A stretch of DNA of 64,000 bases. Source: Terriglobia bacterium (GTDB lineage Bacteria > Acidobacteriota > Terriglobia > Terriglobales > Acidobacteriaceae). The notes beneath the pieces were generated by a model. That model had not been told where the DNA came from. It did no database searches and was given only the letters and a program-made list of their open reading frames with translations. The DNA lies in NCBI GenBank assembly GCA_020073215.1, contig JAIQFO010000004.1:1-64000 (forward strand), read 5' to 3'. The position numbers and the translations under genes were made by a program. This document shows, in pieces, positions 8,459 through 17,403 of the stretch. Position 1 is the stretch's first letter; each line of letters opens with the position of its first letter.

Positions 8459-8728
8459 CTACTCCGCTTCGATCGCCTCAGGTTCGACCATCACGAACTT
8501 CCCCATTGATCCCTTATCAAGGAACTTGATCCGCCCCGTGATCTTGGCGAAGAGAGTATCGTCCTTGCCGCGTCCAACGTTCAGTCCGGGCTTCACCCGC
8601 GTCCCGCGTTGCCGGACGATGATCGTGCCGCCCGGTACCAGTTGTCCGCCGAAAGCCTTAAAGCCCAACCGCTGCGCGTTCGAGTCGCGCCCGTTTCGTG
8701 AAGTGCCTTGTCCTTTTTTATGCGCCAT
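8459..8728 (-). CDS. rpmA: 50S ribosomal protein L27
   Basis: This 89-residue protein starts [16 protein letters not shown] and continues with the invariant [17 protein letters not shown] segment of L27, which lies near the peptidyl transferase centre. Length is normal. There is no N-terminal extension of the Firmicutes kind that needs cleavage. It follows rplU (130 bp gap containing a hairpin) in the conserved rplU-rpmA order. Confidence 0.98.
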   Translation of the reverse strand: MAHKKGQGTSRNGRDSNAQRLGFKAFGGQLVPGGTIIVRQRGTRVKPGLNVGRGKDDTLFAKITGRIKFLDKGSMGKFVMVEPEAIEAE

Positions 8729-8813
8729 AAAATCAGTTCCCGGTTCTCAGTGGCCAGTTGCCAGTAATTCCCAATCTCTTTCCACCCAAAACTAAGCTGT
8801 CATCCTGAGCGGA

Positions 8814-8842
8814 GTTAGCTTTTCACGAAGTGAAAAGCTAAC
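8814..8842. repeat. Perfect 13-bp stem hairpin between rplU and rpmA
   Basis: GTTAGCTTTTCAC (8814-8826), loop GAA and GTGAAAAGCTAAC (8830-8842) form a perfect hairpin. It is embedded in CATCCTGAGCGGA...GGAGTCGAAGGACC, which looks like a dispersed intergenic repeat. Lying within the rplU-rpmA transcript, it could affect mRNA processing or relative expression. Confidence 0.75.
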
Positions 8843-8857
8843 GGAGTCGAAGGACCC

Positions 8858-9328
8858 CTACTTCTTCTTCGCCTTCGCTGCTTTCTTCGCCGCCGGCTTC
8901 TTATGCGCCGCCTTCTTCGCAGTTTTCCCCGGCCGAGCCGAAGCTTTCACGTCTTCGGCGCCTTCGTGTGCCGGCTTCACCTTCTTCTCTTTCTTCGGAA
9001 GCTCGGGCGCTTTGAACGACTGCCCACCAAAGGCAACCTCGGTGATGCGGACCGCGGTAAAGTCCTGCCGGTGTCCGCGCAGCTTCTTGTACTGCTTCTT
9101 GCGCTTGAAGTGGAAGACCAGGATCTTGTCGCCCCGCCCCTGCTCGACCACTTCGCCCGTCACCGTCGCTCCCGACCCCGCAGGCACAACGCTGCCCGCC
9201 TCGGGAGAAACCGCCAGCACGTCGCTGAACTCGACCCGTCCGTCCGTGCCGTTTACTTTCTCAACCCGGATCACGTCGCCCGGGGCTACTCGATACTGCT
9301 TTCCACCTGCGCGGATCACCGCGTACAT
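8858..9328 (-). CDS. rplU: 50S ribosomal protein L21 with Lys/Ala-rich tail
   Basis: The L21 core (residues 1-103) starts MYAVIRAGGKQYRV and ends with the typical FKRKKQYKKLRGHRQ and TAVRITEV segments. About 50 residues of Lys/Ala/Pro-rich tail follow, ending AKKAAKAKKK, probably contacting rRNA. I chose ATG 9328 (156 aa) because it gives the canonical N-terminus and has AAGGAG 5 nt upstream. The frame is open to 9469 but that part encodes repeat DNA. First gene of rplU-rpmA. Confidence 0.96.
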   Translation of the reverse strand: MYAVIRAGGKQYRVAPGDVIRVEKVNGTDGRVEFSDVLAVSPEAGSVVPAGSGATVTGEVVEQGRGDKILVFHFKRKKQYKKLRGHRQDFTAVRITEVAFGGQSFKAPELPKKEKKVKPAHEGAEDVKASARPGKTAKKAAHKKPAAKKAAKAKKK

Positions 9329-9342
9329 AAACTCTCCTTGTC

Positions 9343-9391
9343 GTGTGGGGACGGGCGACCTCGCCCGTCCAAGCCGAGCGCAGCTCGGCAG
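9343..9391. repeat. Dispersed double-hairpin repeat, copy 2 (rplU leader)
   Basis: GTGTGGGGACGGGCGACC/CGCCCGTCC plus CCGAGCGCAGCTCGG. It lies immediately upstream of the rplU ribosome binding site, so it would be in the rplU leader or core promoter area. The rest of the gap to 9661 shows no gene or motif I recognise. Confidence 0.8.
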
Positions 9392-9661
9392 ATACTCTAA
9401 GTATGCTTGCTGTTTTCCCGCTGCGGCTTCTGACCGGAAACGCGGCGCGGCCCCAGAACGGGTCCGCAAGTACAGGCAAACTCTACTAGTCTATCGTGCA
9501 CTGTGGAAATCGGTCAAACGAAACCCGCTCGCGGTGACGTAATTCCGATTGTGTAAGAGCGAAAGGGATTTTCGTTTTGGAGATTTTCGTCTCCGCTTGC
9601 GGCGCAACTGAAACCGCGCCCCGTCAAAACAACGTAGAAATCCGATTCTTCCGGCAGCGAG

Positions 9662-11515
9662 TCACGGCCGGCCCGCGGCCTGACTGAGCGCCGGTGCCGG
9701 GTACTCGGGAAGCTTATTCTTCGCGGCTTGCGACCGCTTGACCTGCAGTTCGTCAAACAACAGCGCCGGGCTCGCGACGCTGAACCAGACCGGCTCGGAG
9801 CGATCTTCGACGGCGGGCGCGGTTCCGGCGGCGATCAGATCGCTGCGCAGTGAGCGGACGTCGAGATCTCCAAAGACGCCGCCGCGCACAAGTTCTTCCC
9901 GCCCATCTTTGGTCCAGATGCGGTACAGGAGCCGGGGCTCGAGTCGCGGACCCATGGTTTCCACATAGAGCCCGTAGGGCAGCTCGCGGTTCTTGCAGAG
10001 CTCGATCAACTTCGCTTTGAGAACGGCGTCCGTTTGGGGATCGGTCGATTCGAGAACGAGGTTGCCGGGATGAGGCGCAGGCGCTGCCGTCGCGGCCGCC
10101 CGACCGTGTCCGTTTGACGCGGGGAAGTCACGTATCGGCTGGCGTCCCATGAGGTAGGAAACGAGTTGCCCCTTCTCGATGAGAAAGACGCGCTGGGCTT
10201 TCACGCCCTCGTCATCGAGCGTGTAGTGGCCGAACAGCGGCTTGCCGGAAATGGTCGAGATCGTCGGGTCGTCGAACAGGTTGATGAAGTCAGGCAGCAC
10301 GCGCGCTTTGTAGCTGCTGGACCACTTCCCGGTAGTCCGCGCGTTCTCGCCGAGCGGGGGCTTTCGGCCGAGAACATTCGGCTCCACCAGCTCGGTGACC
10401 ACGCTGGCCGCGGCGTCGTTCGAGAACAGAACCGGGCCGCGATACTCCTCGTCGACCACCGGGGCGTCACGCAGCTTCTTCAGCGTTTCCATCATCCGGG
10501 CCGTGGTCTTGAGAAATTCTTCGCGAGTGGGAAGATCCTTGAGATCGTTGCCCTGGTCGGCGTGCGACCGTTGCAGCAACATGCCATCGGAAGCCTGGGT
10601 TGAGCCGGCGATGGAGACGACGTAGTGCGTGTCACCGGAGCGGGCGACTGTACCCTCGGAGTTCAGGAAATAACGGTTCTCGACGGTGAATCGCAGCCCG
10701 GAGTCGAAGTTCTCCAAGTCTTTGTCGGTGCGATATTGGCCGGATGCCTCTTCGAGAAGATGAATCCAGGAAGTAAAGTCGGAAGTTAGTGCGGTTGCGG
10801 AAAAGCGAGCAAGAGGCTCGACCGCTTCGAGCGGCGAGGCTTTGGCAAAATCGTCGACGGGCTCATCCACCTTCAACTGCTTCAGGGCGGCTTGCTTGGC
10901 GGAGAGCGCTTCGCTGGCGGCCTTGTAGGCGCGATCCGTGGCAAGCCAGATGCGGTGGCGGATAGCGAACACATCATCGTCGGAAGGAACGAGGTCGACG
11001 ACGCCTTCTCCGCTGCCGTAGAAGCTGTCCTGCTTGTAATCGCCGACGCGGACCACAACCCGCAACAGGCGGCCGTGATGATGATGCTGGCTGCGCAGCG
11101 CGCCAAAAACGGCGCTGGCTTCGTACTGGTCAATCTCGGTGACGCGGTACTCGATGTAATACGGTGCCGGCACGTTGTTCATCTTGAGCTTCGTTTTGGA
11201 GCGGTCCATTTCCTCGCGAAGAGCGCGGAGCACGATATCGCCGGAAGCCGAATCAGCAGCACGCGCGGAAGTTGACAGCCCGCAGAAGATCACACACGCG
11301 ATTAAGAATCCAGCCCCGGAGGGGCGACCAAACTTAGCCCAGCGCCGGGGCCCCCAGCACGCCCGCTTTTGGCGTGATGGGGTGGAGCGCTTCAGCGCTG
11401 GGAAAAGACACCCCAACGGCGCAAGTCCCGGAGGGACGACCGAGTTCTCACCGACGCGTTGAAGCACTGTGCCACCCAAAATCGTCCTTGAGATCAACAA
11501 GGCGTGCCTCCTCAT
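9662..11515 (-). CDS. Exported TldE/PmbA-like protein lacking the metal site
   Basis: This ORF of 617 codons is a paralogue of the upstream gene and shares its whole C-terminal half (FINLFDDPTI, LFGHYTLDDEGVKAQRV, LVSYLMGRQPI-DFPASNGHGRA, LPYGLYVETM). Where the partner has HEVLGH this one has TELVEPN, and the C-terminal Cys region reads DRSEPVWFSVASPALLF, so both metal-ligand sites are missing. In known TldD-TldE pairs only TldD binds metal, and TldE is the inactive partner. An export signal (FLIACVIFCGLSTSARA) begins only at about residue 69. The preceding codons are mostly repeat DNA, so the true start is uncertain. ATG 11515 overlaps the partner's stop (ATGA), implying coupled translation. 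Confidence 0.8.
   Translation of the reverse strand: MRRHALLISRTILGGTVLQRVGENSVVPPGLAPLGCLFPALKRSTPSRQKRACWGPRRWAKFGRPSGAGFLIACVIFCGLSTSARAADSASGDIVLRALREEMDRSKTKLKMNNVPAPYYIEYRVTEIDQYEASAVFGALRSQHHHHGRLLRVVVRVGDYKQDSFYGSGEGVVDLVPSDDDVFAIRHRIWLATDRAYKAASEALSAKQAALKQLKVDEPVDDFAKASPLEAVEPLARFSATALTSDFTSWIHLLEEASGQYRTDKDLENFDSGLRFTVENRYFLNSEGTVARSGDTHYVVSIAGSTQASDGMLLQRSHADQGNDLKDLPTREEFLKTTARMMETLKKLRDAPVVDEEYRGPVLFSNDAAASVVTELVEPNVLGRKPPLGENARTTGKWSSSYKARVLPDFINLFDDPTISTISGKPLFGHYTLDDEGVKAQRVFLIEKGQLVSYLMGRQPIRDFPASNGHGRAAATAAPAPHPGNLVLESTDPQTDAVLKAKLIELCKNRELPYGLYVETMGPRLEPRLLYRIWTKDGREELVRGGVFGDLDVRSLRSDLIAAGTAPAVEDRSEPVWFSVASPALLFDELQVKRSQAAKNKLPEYPAPALSQAAGRP
11300..11490. repeat. Dispersed repeat block lying in the 5' end of the TldE-like gene
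   Basis: This block contains CCCCGGAGGGGCGACC, AGCGCTTCAGCGCT-like and GTCCCGGAGGGACGACC palindromic units and ends with GCACTGTGCCACCCAAAATC. The last unit resembles copies at 53995 and 58535. It keeps an open frame on the minus strand and appears inserted between the start codon and the signal peptide of the TldE-like gene. Confidence 0.55.
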
Positions 11516-13248
11516 TTCGCACCTCCCTTGTCATCGGTCGCCCCGGGCGGCGGCGGAAGAATGGGAGGACGCGCGTCGCCGTACTTTCTCTTCTGCACTT
11601 CCATTTCGGAAAACAGCATGGCCGGAGCCGCCGCCGATACGGGAACGCTCCCGGATTCGGCTCCGCAAATGCCGTTGAAGACGCTGGTCGTGTCTCCGGT
11701 GGCCGCGATCTGGGTAAGCACGGTGAGCGGGGTGCCGACGATATCAACGCCTCGGACCAGTTCATCGGGCCGCCCATCCGCATAGACGCGCCAGACCAGG
11801 ACCGGCAAAACCTGGAAAGCTTGCGGCAGGGCACGCGTGGTCAGAGTGAAACCACCCTGAATATCCTCAAAGTAGAGCCCGTAGGGCTTTCCCTGCTTCT
11901 TGATTTCGTCGATGAAGCGGGCGCGCAGTTGAGCGTCGGGAATTGTCTTCGAAGAAGTGACGATCAGATTGGCTTGGCGGCCGACGGGCATCAGCCCGGC
12001 CTGAGCGCGACCGTGGCCGTTCGACGTGCTGAAGTCCTTAACCGGCAATCGTCCCATCAGAAAATTCTTCAGGATGCCGTCCTTGACCACTTCGACGCGC
12101 GCGGCGGGAATGCCTTCGTCGTCGTAGCGGTAAAAGCCCGACAGTTCCGTGCCCGCGACCGTATGCAGCGTGGGGTCATCGGTGACGCTGAGGAATTCGG
12201 GTAGGATTTTTTCGTTGACCTTCTTGGTGAAAGTCTGCCCTTCCTCGCGGCCGCGCTGGCGCTGTCCTTCGACGCGATGGCCGAGCACTTCATGAAAAAA
12301 AACGGCGGCCGCACGCCCGGAGAGCAATGCCGGACCGCTATAAGGTTCAGCCAGCGGAGCCGCGCGCAACGCGCTCAAATCGCCGGCCATTTTTTTTACG
12401 CTCGCCGCCACTTCCGCTTCGGAAGGGACTTTGGACGGATCGGAAAACTGGAAGGTTTCGACGCGCATCAGTTGCATGCCATCGTCAGCGCGGGTTTCAG
12501 CCTGGATCATGATGCGGAAGGTCGCGTCGGCGGTGACGATCTTAGTGCCTTCGGTCGAGACCAGATAACTGTGGCTCTTCACCGCCGTAAGAAAAACCAC
12601 CGATTCTTCGACCTGCGGGTACTGCCGGAAGTAAGCGGAATAGCGGCGGGCGAGTTCTTCCCAGGCTTTTTGCTCAGGAAACGCTGGCGACGGAGTTGTC
12701 TCGATGTAAGTTGACGGCTTCTCCTCGGAAAAATCCGGCGAATCGTCTTCGTCCTTGGCGCGGACGGCGGTTTTCGTCTTCACGTTGGTATAGGCTTGGC
12801 GCGCCTTGCGGTATTGCTCGTAGGTCAGGCGCCAAAGGACGCGGGCGATGGCGTCGGGGTCGCCCCGCTGCGGCAACTGTCCCGACGTAATGCCGGACTG
12901 GCGCTCCTGGTCGTGGGTGTTGTCCAAAGCCGGGGTGCCGATGCGCATGCTGACGTCGGCGACACGGCGGCGGGCGTAAGTTGACGTGAGGATGCCACCC
13001 TGGGCGCCGAGAATTACCAGCGATTCGCCGTCGGTCACGTTGTAGCTGGTGAAGTACGGGGCGGGATCCAGCTTGGCGAGCTCGGCTTGGCCGCGATGCA
13101 GTTCCTTTTCCATCGTGGCGAGGAGAACATCGTCGGTTGAGGTCCTGGGCTTTTGGGCGTGTACCGCCGTGGACCCTGCGAAAGCCACCAGTACCAGGAG
13201 AATCGACCAGGAAATGATCCTGTAAGAGTGCGCGTTTTCAGAATTCAT
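11512..13248 (-). CDS. Exported TldD-like metallopeptidase
   Basis: This 578-residue protein has an N-terminal signal peptide (ISWSILLVLVAFAGSTAVHA), a poorly conserved N-terminal domain, and a TldD/PmbA catalytic domain. The HExxxH motif is HEVLGH (His319, Glu320, His324). A C-terminal Cys (about 528, in NGICGAESGSVPVSAAAP) fits the third zinc ligand seen in TldD. Known TldD-TldE complexes are cytoplasmic and cleave unfolded peptides; here both partners carry export signals, so periplasmic action is inferred. ATG 13248 is chosen over an upstream ATG at 13284 because it leaves a normal signal peptide. The gene heads a two-gene unit with the metal-less homologue. Confidence 0.88.
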   Translation of the reverse strand: MNSENAHSYRIISWSILLVLVAFAGSTAVHAQKPRTSTDDVLLATMEKELHRGQAELAKLDPAPYFTSYNVTDGESLVILGAQGGILTSTYARRRVADVSMRIGTPALDNTHDQERQSGITSGQLPQRGDPDAIARVLWRLTYEQYRKARQAYTNVKTKTAVRAKDEDDSPDFSEEKPSTYIETTPSPAFPEQKAWEELARRYSAYFRQYPQVEESVVFLTAVKSHSYLVSTEGTKIVTADATFRIMIQAETRADDGMQLMRVETFQFSDPSKVPSEAEVAASVKKMAGDLSALRAAPLAEPYSGPALLSGRAAAVFFHEVLGHRVEGQRQRGREEGQTFTKKVNEKILPEFLSVTDDPTLHTVAGTELSGFYRYDDEGIPAARVEVVKDGILKNFLMGRLPVKDFSTSNGHGRAQAGLMPVGRQANLIVTSSKTIPDAQLRARFIDEIKKQGKPYGLYFEDIQGGFTLTTRALPQAFQVLPVLVWRVYADGRPDELVRGVDIVGTPLTVLTQIAATGDTTSVFNGICGAESGSVPVSAAAPAMLFSEMEVQKRKYGDARPPILPPPPGATDDKGGAK

Positions 13249-13609
13249 GGGGAAAGCGCGAGTGTACAGGAGCGGGAGAGACAAAAGAAGCGGCCCCTTT
13301 CGGGACCGCCTTTCAAAGAGGCTAAGTGGCGGGAATCAGAGGAAAACTGAAGGACGCCAGCTCCACGGAATGGAGCGGACGGAGCGAGATGTTGAGAAAT
13401 CGAGAGTGAAGTTTGTCAAACGGGCACGACCTCTTTAGTGCACTAGAATCTAGCATTTGCGAAACCAAAGTGCCGAGTGGGAGGGAGGGCGATGCCGATT
13501 TTGGGAAACTCTTCAAAATCAATGCATTAGGGGAACTCCGATGAGGCGCACGGCGGCAACCTAACGTCGGGATGATGGGTGGCCGAATGCACAAAACTTC
13601 ACTTTGCCG

Positions 13610-13668
13610 TAGAGACGGGGCTTGCCCCGTCTCCTCCGCCGCCGGAGACGCGGCAAGCCCCGTCTCTA
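13610..13668. repeat. TAGAGACGGGGC inverted repeat
   Basis: TAGAGACGGGGCTTGCCCCGTCTC at the left and GAGACGCGGCAAGCCCCGTCTCTA at the right form nested palindromes around CTCCGCCGCCGGAG. A half copy is at 50151. Confidence 0.75.
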
Positions 13669-13689
13669 CCCCTCTGCGGAAAAAAGTAA

Positions 13690-13709
13690 AGCCCCCTGGC
13701 AAGGGGGCT
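13690..13709 (-). terminator. Rho-independent terminator after the gvpL/F-like gene
   Basis: On the minus strand an AGCCCCCT/AGGGGGCT stem with a 4-nt loop is followed by TTACTTTTTT, about 20 bp after the stop codon. Confidence 0.75.
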
Positions 13710-13728
13710 CTGGACAAATCTGCCGTTT

Positions 13729-14475
13729 CTAGCTGTCGCCGGCTACGGTGCGCACCTTGCCGGGAAGGAAGTGGTAGGGCGGCCACGGGCCGGTCACGAA
13801 CAGCTGACAGTTCTTGAGTTGCTTGGCGGCCGTGCTATAGCGGTTCTGATACTTCTCGATCGACTTGGTATCGATGAGGTGGGCGATATCGAGCAACATT
13901 CCGTCGGCATCGACCTTCTTGCAGCTGACTTCTTCCTCAAGCGGATTGAAGAGCTTGTGCACCTGGACGGAAAGGGCGCGGGCCTTGGTCTGGCGCTCGC
14001 GCTCCCGGGACGCCTTTTCCCGCAGCTTGGTAAGGTACTCCCGGCCAACGGTATCGGGCAGGACGATTTCGTCCATGGAACCGCGCAGCGAGCCGTCGTG
14101 AACGACCAGCTTGATGCGCATTTCGGACTTGCCCCGCAGCCGCTCCACGCTCTCGCAGAACGTGCGGCGATTAGCTCGGACGGCCTGGCGGATGGCATCT
14201 TCCGTGTCGAAAATCGTTCCGAAACGGAAGGGTAGAACGGTGGCGGTTCGGAAGCTCTGGCTAACCACTCGGGCGTGCTCCAGAACCGACTTTTCGTCGA
14301 GTTTGGACGTGGCGCGGTCATATTCACTGACAATCACCGCGAATTCTCCGCTCGGGTAGCTCATAACGGGAGCGGAGTTCACACCTTGAATTCCATCGAG
14401 AACGAAGGGACGACGGGCGCGAACACCATTGGCAAGGGTCTGGTGTTCCGTGAGGCAGTACGCGTACCACGACAT
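13729..14475 (-). CDS. GvpL/GvpF family gas vesicle protein (orphan)
   Basis: This 248-residue protein matches the GvpL/F layout: an N-terminal MSWYAYCLTE strand, VLPFRFGTIF, a central basic coiled-coil-like helix (KLREKASRERERQTKARAL), and the family ending VTGPWPPYHF. Known members are minor components or assembly factors of gas vesicles. No gvpA, gvpN or other gas vesicle gene lies near, so this is an orphan whose function may differ. I chose ATG 14475, which gives the conserved MSWYAY start and has GGAGAG 6 nt upstream. The frame is open 12 codons further. The gene ends in a clear terminator. Confidence 0.85.
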   Translation of the reverse strand: MSWYAYCLTEHQTLANGVRARRPFVLDGIQGVNSAPVMSYPSGEFAVIVSEYDRATSKLDEKSVLEHARVVSQSFRTATVLPFRFGTIFDTEDAIRQAVRANRRTFCESVERLRGKSEMRIKLVVHDGSLRGSMDEIVLPDTVGREYLTKLREKASRERERQTKARALSVQVHKLFNPLEEEVSCKKVDADGMLLDIAHLIDTKSIEKYQNRYSTAAKQLKNCQLFVTGPWPPYHFLPGKVRTVAGDS

Positions 14476-14839
14476 GCATTCTCTCCGAATTGCACCGGGG
14501 CGTTGGGCCACCCCTTTAGATTTGCTCTAAAACCTAGGGCTGCGCTTCTACCTGGAAGATTTGTTTTTGTTGGACAAGGGTGGACGCGAAACACAGCGTC
14601 CAAAGCCATATTACCGCCGGGGCAGCTTATTTGCAACCTTTCTTCCGACAAGTGCATCGCCGATTTGTCTCAATTTGCTACAACGATCCCTTCAGTGTTG
14701 AAGCAGCGCACGCCTTATTGCCGAAATTAAACCGTGCCACCCGCCCGTGGTCGCCGAAGAGAAGTGGGCCAGCCCCGATTTCGATCACGGACGGCTGTGA
14801 TGAAAGAGGAAACGCCCCGTCTGTCCCCGGTTTTTCTCT
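14476..14839. other. Gene-free stretch
   Basis: I see no gene, tRNA or strong hairpin here. It carries the promoter area of the gvpL/F-like gene and the 3' end of the winged-helix/TPR gene's transcript. Confidence 0.4.
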
Positions 14840-17173
14840 TCATTGCAGCTTCGCATACTCCGTCTTGGATTCTTTCAGGATGGGAATCTCGGGGTCCGCG
14901 TCTTTCCAGAGCGCGAAGAAGTCTTCGTAAGCCGCTTTTGCTCTGGCTGTGTTGCCTGCCACAGCATATGCCCGGGCGATCTGAAGAAATGCGAGCGATC
15001 CGATCACCGAGTTCTGCACGATGCTTCTGTGGTCGAGCATTTTCTGAAATTCGGCGAGGGCGGCAACGCTGTTGCGTGCCTTGAGATAAGCTTGCCCGCG
15101 TACGTACGCCGGGTATATCGAATTAAAGCCCAGTCCTGCCTGTCCCAGTTCGTAGGGAGTGGCGGGCTGCAGATCAGCGATGGCTTGCGATGGCTTGCCC
15201 CGGTGCAGTTCGAGGGATGCTTTGATCGTCGGCAGCCAGTAGAGCTTCAAGAAAGTGTGGGCTGGATATTTCTTTTCCAGTTCTTCGATCAGCGCTTTGG
15301 CGGATGCCGCGTCGCCGCTCCGAGCTAGTGCCAGCGCAGCGACTACTTTGATGTCCCGGCCCGAAGAGAAAGCCAATGCTGCTTTCACTCCTTTCTTCGC
15401 GGACGCAGTATTGCCTATCTCCGCGTCGCGAAGCGCGGCATCAATTTGAAACAAAGCGGCCGCTTCCCGGGAGTCCCCCCGAACTGACAACTCCACCGCC
15501 CGGCGTGTGAAGTCCCGCGCCTTGCTCAGCCTTCCGTAATATGCCTCGGTATCAGACTGAGCCGACAACAGGCCCTCTTCATCTCCGGGCCGGCCCGCAC
15601 CCCAAGCTAATTGCTGCTCCATCTGGGCAACATCCCGACGCAGGAAGGCTAGGGTGTATATCCACGAACGCAGATTTTCGCCATCTAGCTTGTGTGCCAG
15701 CGCCTCATCCAAGGTGGCTTTGGCTTCATCCAACCGGTTCAGGAAGATGTAGGCGGAGGCCAGGTTCCCATAGTTGATGACATTATCGGGTCTGAGTCGC
15801 CCCGCTTCCTGGAATTCCAGAAGAGCCTTGTCATACAGTCCCATAGCGTTATAGACGACACCCAAGTTGCCGTAAGGGACGAAATCACGCGGATAGTTCT
15901 CTTTCCACACTTGATAGGTCTGGGCTACCTTCTCCACTTCTCCGGTGGCATGGAAATAAGTCGCGGAGATCCCTTGCTTCTCCCGTTCCGTGACCCGATC
16001 CCGCAATTGGTAAGCCTTGGTGGCATATTCCAGCGCAAGGGATTGTTGACCGGCGTTGGTACACCCGATTGCCAAAACGGAGTACGCCGAAGCGAAATTA
16101 GGGTCGAGTTCGATGGCGCGCTTAAGGAAGGGAATGCTTTGGGCGTCACCCTTTTCGTACTTAACCTTGATACCCAGGCTGTAATTCTTCAGGGCTTCGA
16201 GGGAGGATGTCGTCGCTTCAAATGGGACATCAAATTTCTGCACCGACGGGAGCGACTCTCCCAGCTTGGAACGCAGACTGGAGGAGGCCCGGTCCAGGGC
16301 CTTCAAAACATCTTCTTTGCTTGCCGCCTCGGCTTCCTCCTTAGCCAGGCTGTCGCCCGTCGCGCACGCAACCGCGTCCAGATTAATCAAGTAGTGGGTA
16401 CCTAAACTGGAGATCGTCCCGTCCAGCGCCGCCTTGCTGCCTGTGCGCTGGCAAAGTTCGCGGGCAACGTCCATCGTGATGGGTTCGTCTGCGGACCGGC
16501 CCATCATCCGCAGGGTTGCGATGACTTTTCTCTGGGAGACGAGGTTCAGGAAGGGAGATTGTCCCAATTCCGCGGCCAACGCCTGCTTCAGCGCGTCATC
16601 AAAGACGGGATCCCCGGTCTTGTTGACGAAGTCGGCAAGCAGAATCGTATCGTGCTCTGTAATGGTCCCGTGCAGCCAGCGATCGCGAACCCCGGCAAGG
16701 TTCAGCCCCACCAGAAGCAGTATGCCGGCCATGATCGTAACCGCAAGCGGCATATACCAGCGACGCCGCAATCGAGTCTGCAATGTCTGTGGCGCGTCGG
16801 TCTTCGTATCCGAGACTGAACCCTTCTCCTGCTCAATCGTTTCCTCAAGTTGACCGATGAAGCGGTAGCCGCGCCGCGGCAGAGTCTCGATGAAGCGAGG
16901 TTGCTCGGCATCGTCCCCCAGCGCCTCGCGCAGTTTCTTGATGGCCGTGTTGATGCTGTGGTCGAAATCGACAAAGGTGCCAGCCGGCCAAAGCCTGTGC
17001 TGCAGTTCTTCTCGTGTTACTAATTGGCCCGGCCGTTCCAGCAGGATGGCGAGAATCTGAAAGGGCTTTTCCTGAAGTTGGATTTTTCCGCCGTTCCACA
17101 CTTCGCGCGACACAAGATCGACGGTGAACGGACCAAAGCGGCAGGACTGCCGATCCTGGGCGGGCACTTGCAT
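14840..17173 (-). CDS. Transmembrane winged-helix/TPR regulator (CadC-like)
   Basis: Residues 8-105 form an OmpR/PhoB-type winged helix (FGPFTVDLVSREVW, LQEKPFQILAILLERPG, RLWPAGTFVDFDHSINTAI, FIETLPRRGYRF). A single membrane segment follows near residues 142-165 (MPLAVTIMAGILLLVGLNL). The remaining 600 residues lie outside: a domain starting DTILLADFVNKTGDPVFDDAL, then about ten TPR units up to the C-terminus. This architecture, common in Acidobacteriota, resembles CadC/ToxR one-component regulators that sense outside and bind DNA inside. There is no kinase domain or receiver. Target genes and signal are unknown. ATG 17173 gives the normal wHTH start. Confidence 0.9.
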   Translation of the reverse strand: MQVPAQDRQSCRFGPFTVDLVSREVWNGGKIQLQEKPFQILAILLERPGQLVTREELQHRLWPAGTFVDFDHSINTAIKKLREALGDDAEQPRFIETLPRRGYRFIGQLEETIEQEKGSVSDTKTDAPQTLQTRLRRRWYMPLAVTIMAGILLLVGLNLAGVRDRWLHGTITEHDTILLADFVNKTGDPVFDDALKQALAAELGQSPFLNLVSQRKVIATLRMMGRSADEPITMDVARELCQRTGSKAALDGTISSLGTHYLINLDAVACATGDSLAKEEAEAASKEDVLKALDRASSSLRSKLGESLPSVQKFDVPFEATTSSLEALKNYSLGIKVKYEKGDAQSIPFLKRAIELDPNFASAYSVLAIGCTNAGQQSLALEYATKAYQLRDRVTEREKQGISATYFHATGEVEKVAQTYQVWKENYPRDFVPYGNLGVVYNAMGLYDKALLEFQEAGRLRPDNVINYGNLASAYIFLNRLDEAKATLDEALAHKLDGENLRSWIYTLAFLRRDVAQMEQQLAWGAGRPGDEEGLLSAQSDTEAYYGRLSKARDFTRRAVELSVRGDSREAAALFQIDAALRDAEIGNTASAKKGVKAALAFSSGRDIKVVAALALARSGDAASAKALIEELEKKYPAHTFLKLYWLPTIKASLELHRGKPSQAIADLQPATPYELGQAGLGFNSIYPAYVRGQAYLKARNSVAALAEFQKMLDHRSIVQNSVIGSLAFLQIARAYAVAGNTARAKAAYEDFFALWKDADPEIPILKESKTEYAKLQ

Positions 17174-17403
17174 GGTCAGTAACCCACCGATCTTCTTGAT
17201 GCGGTGAAGGTTACTCCCTACCTAAGGCGGGCGTCAAGCCCCTCCAAGGGGTTGCCAAACGGCGAGGCTTTTTGTGCCAAAGTGAGAGAAAACGTCAGTA
17301 CACCAACAGTTCACCCTGAGTTTACCCCCCGTGCATTGAGCCTTCTTCCATCGCTGAGGCAGTATGGCGGTGATTGCCGGAGATCATCCTGAAGGTGCGA
17401 ACA

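Larger units (their letters stand above)
13249..13728. other. Gene-free stretch between tldD-like and gvpL/F-like genes
   Basis: No supported gene is present. Near 13290 a GCGGTCCC-type inverted pair (GGCCCCTTTCGGGACC) is visible. The rest holds the repeat at 13610 and the terminator at 13690, and otherwise nothing I recognise. Confidence 0.5.
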
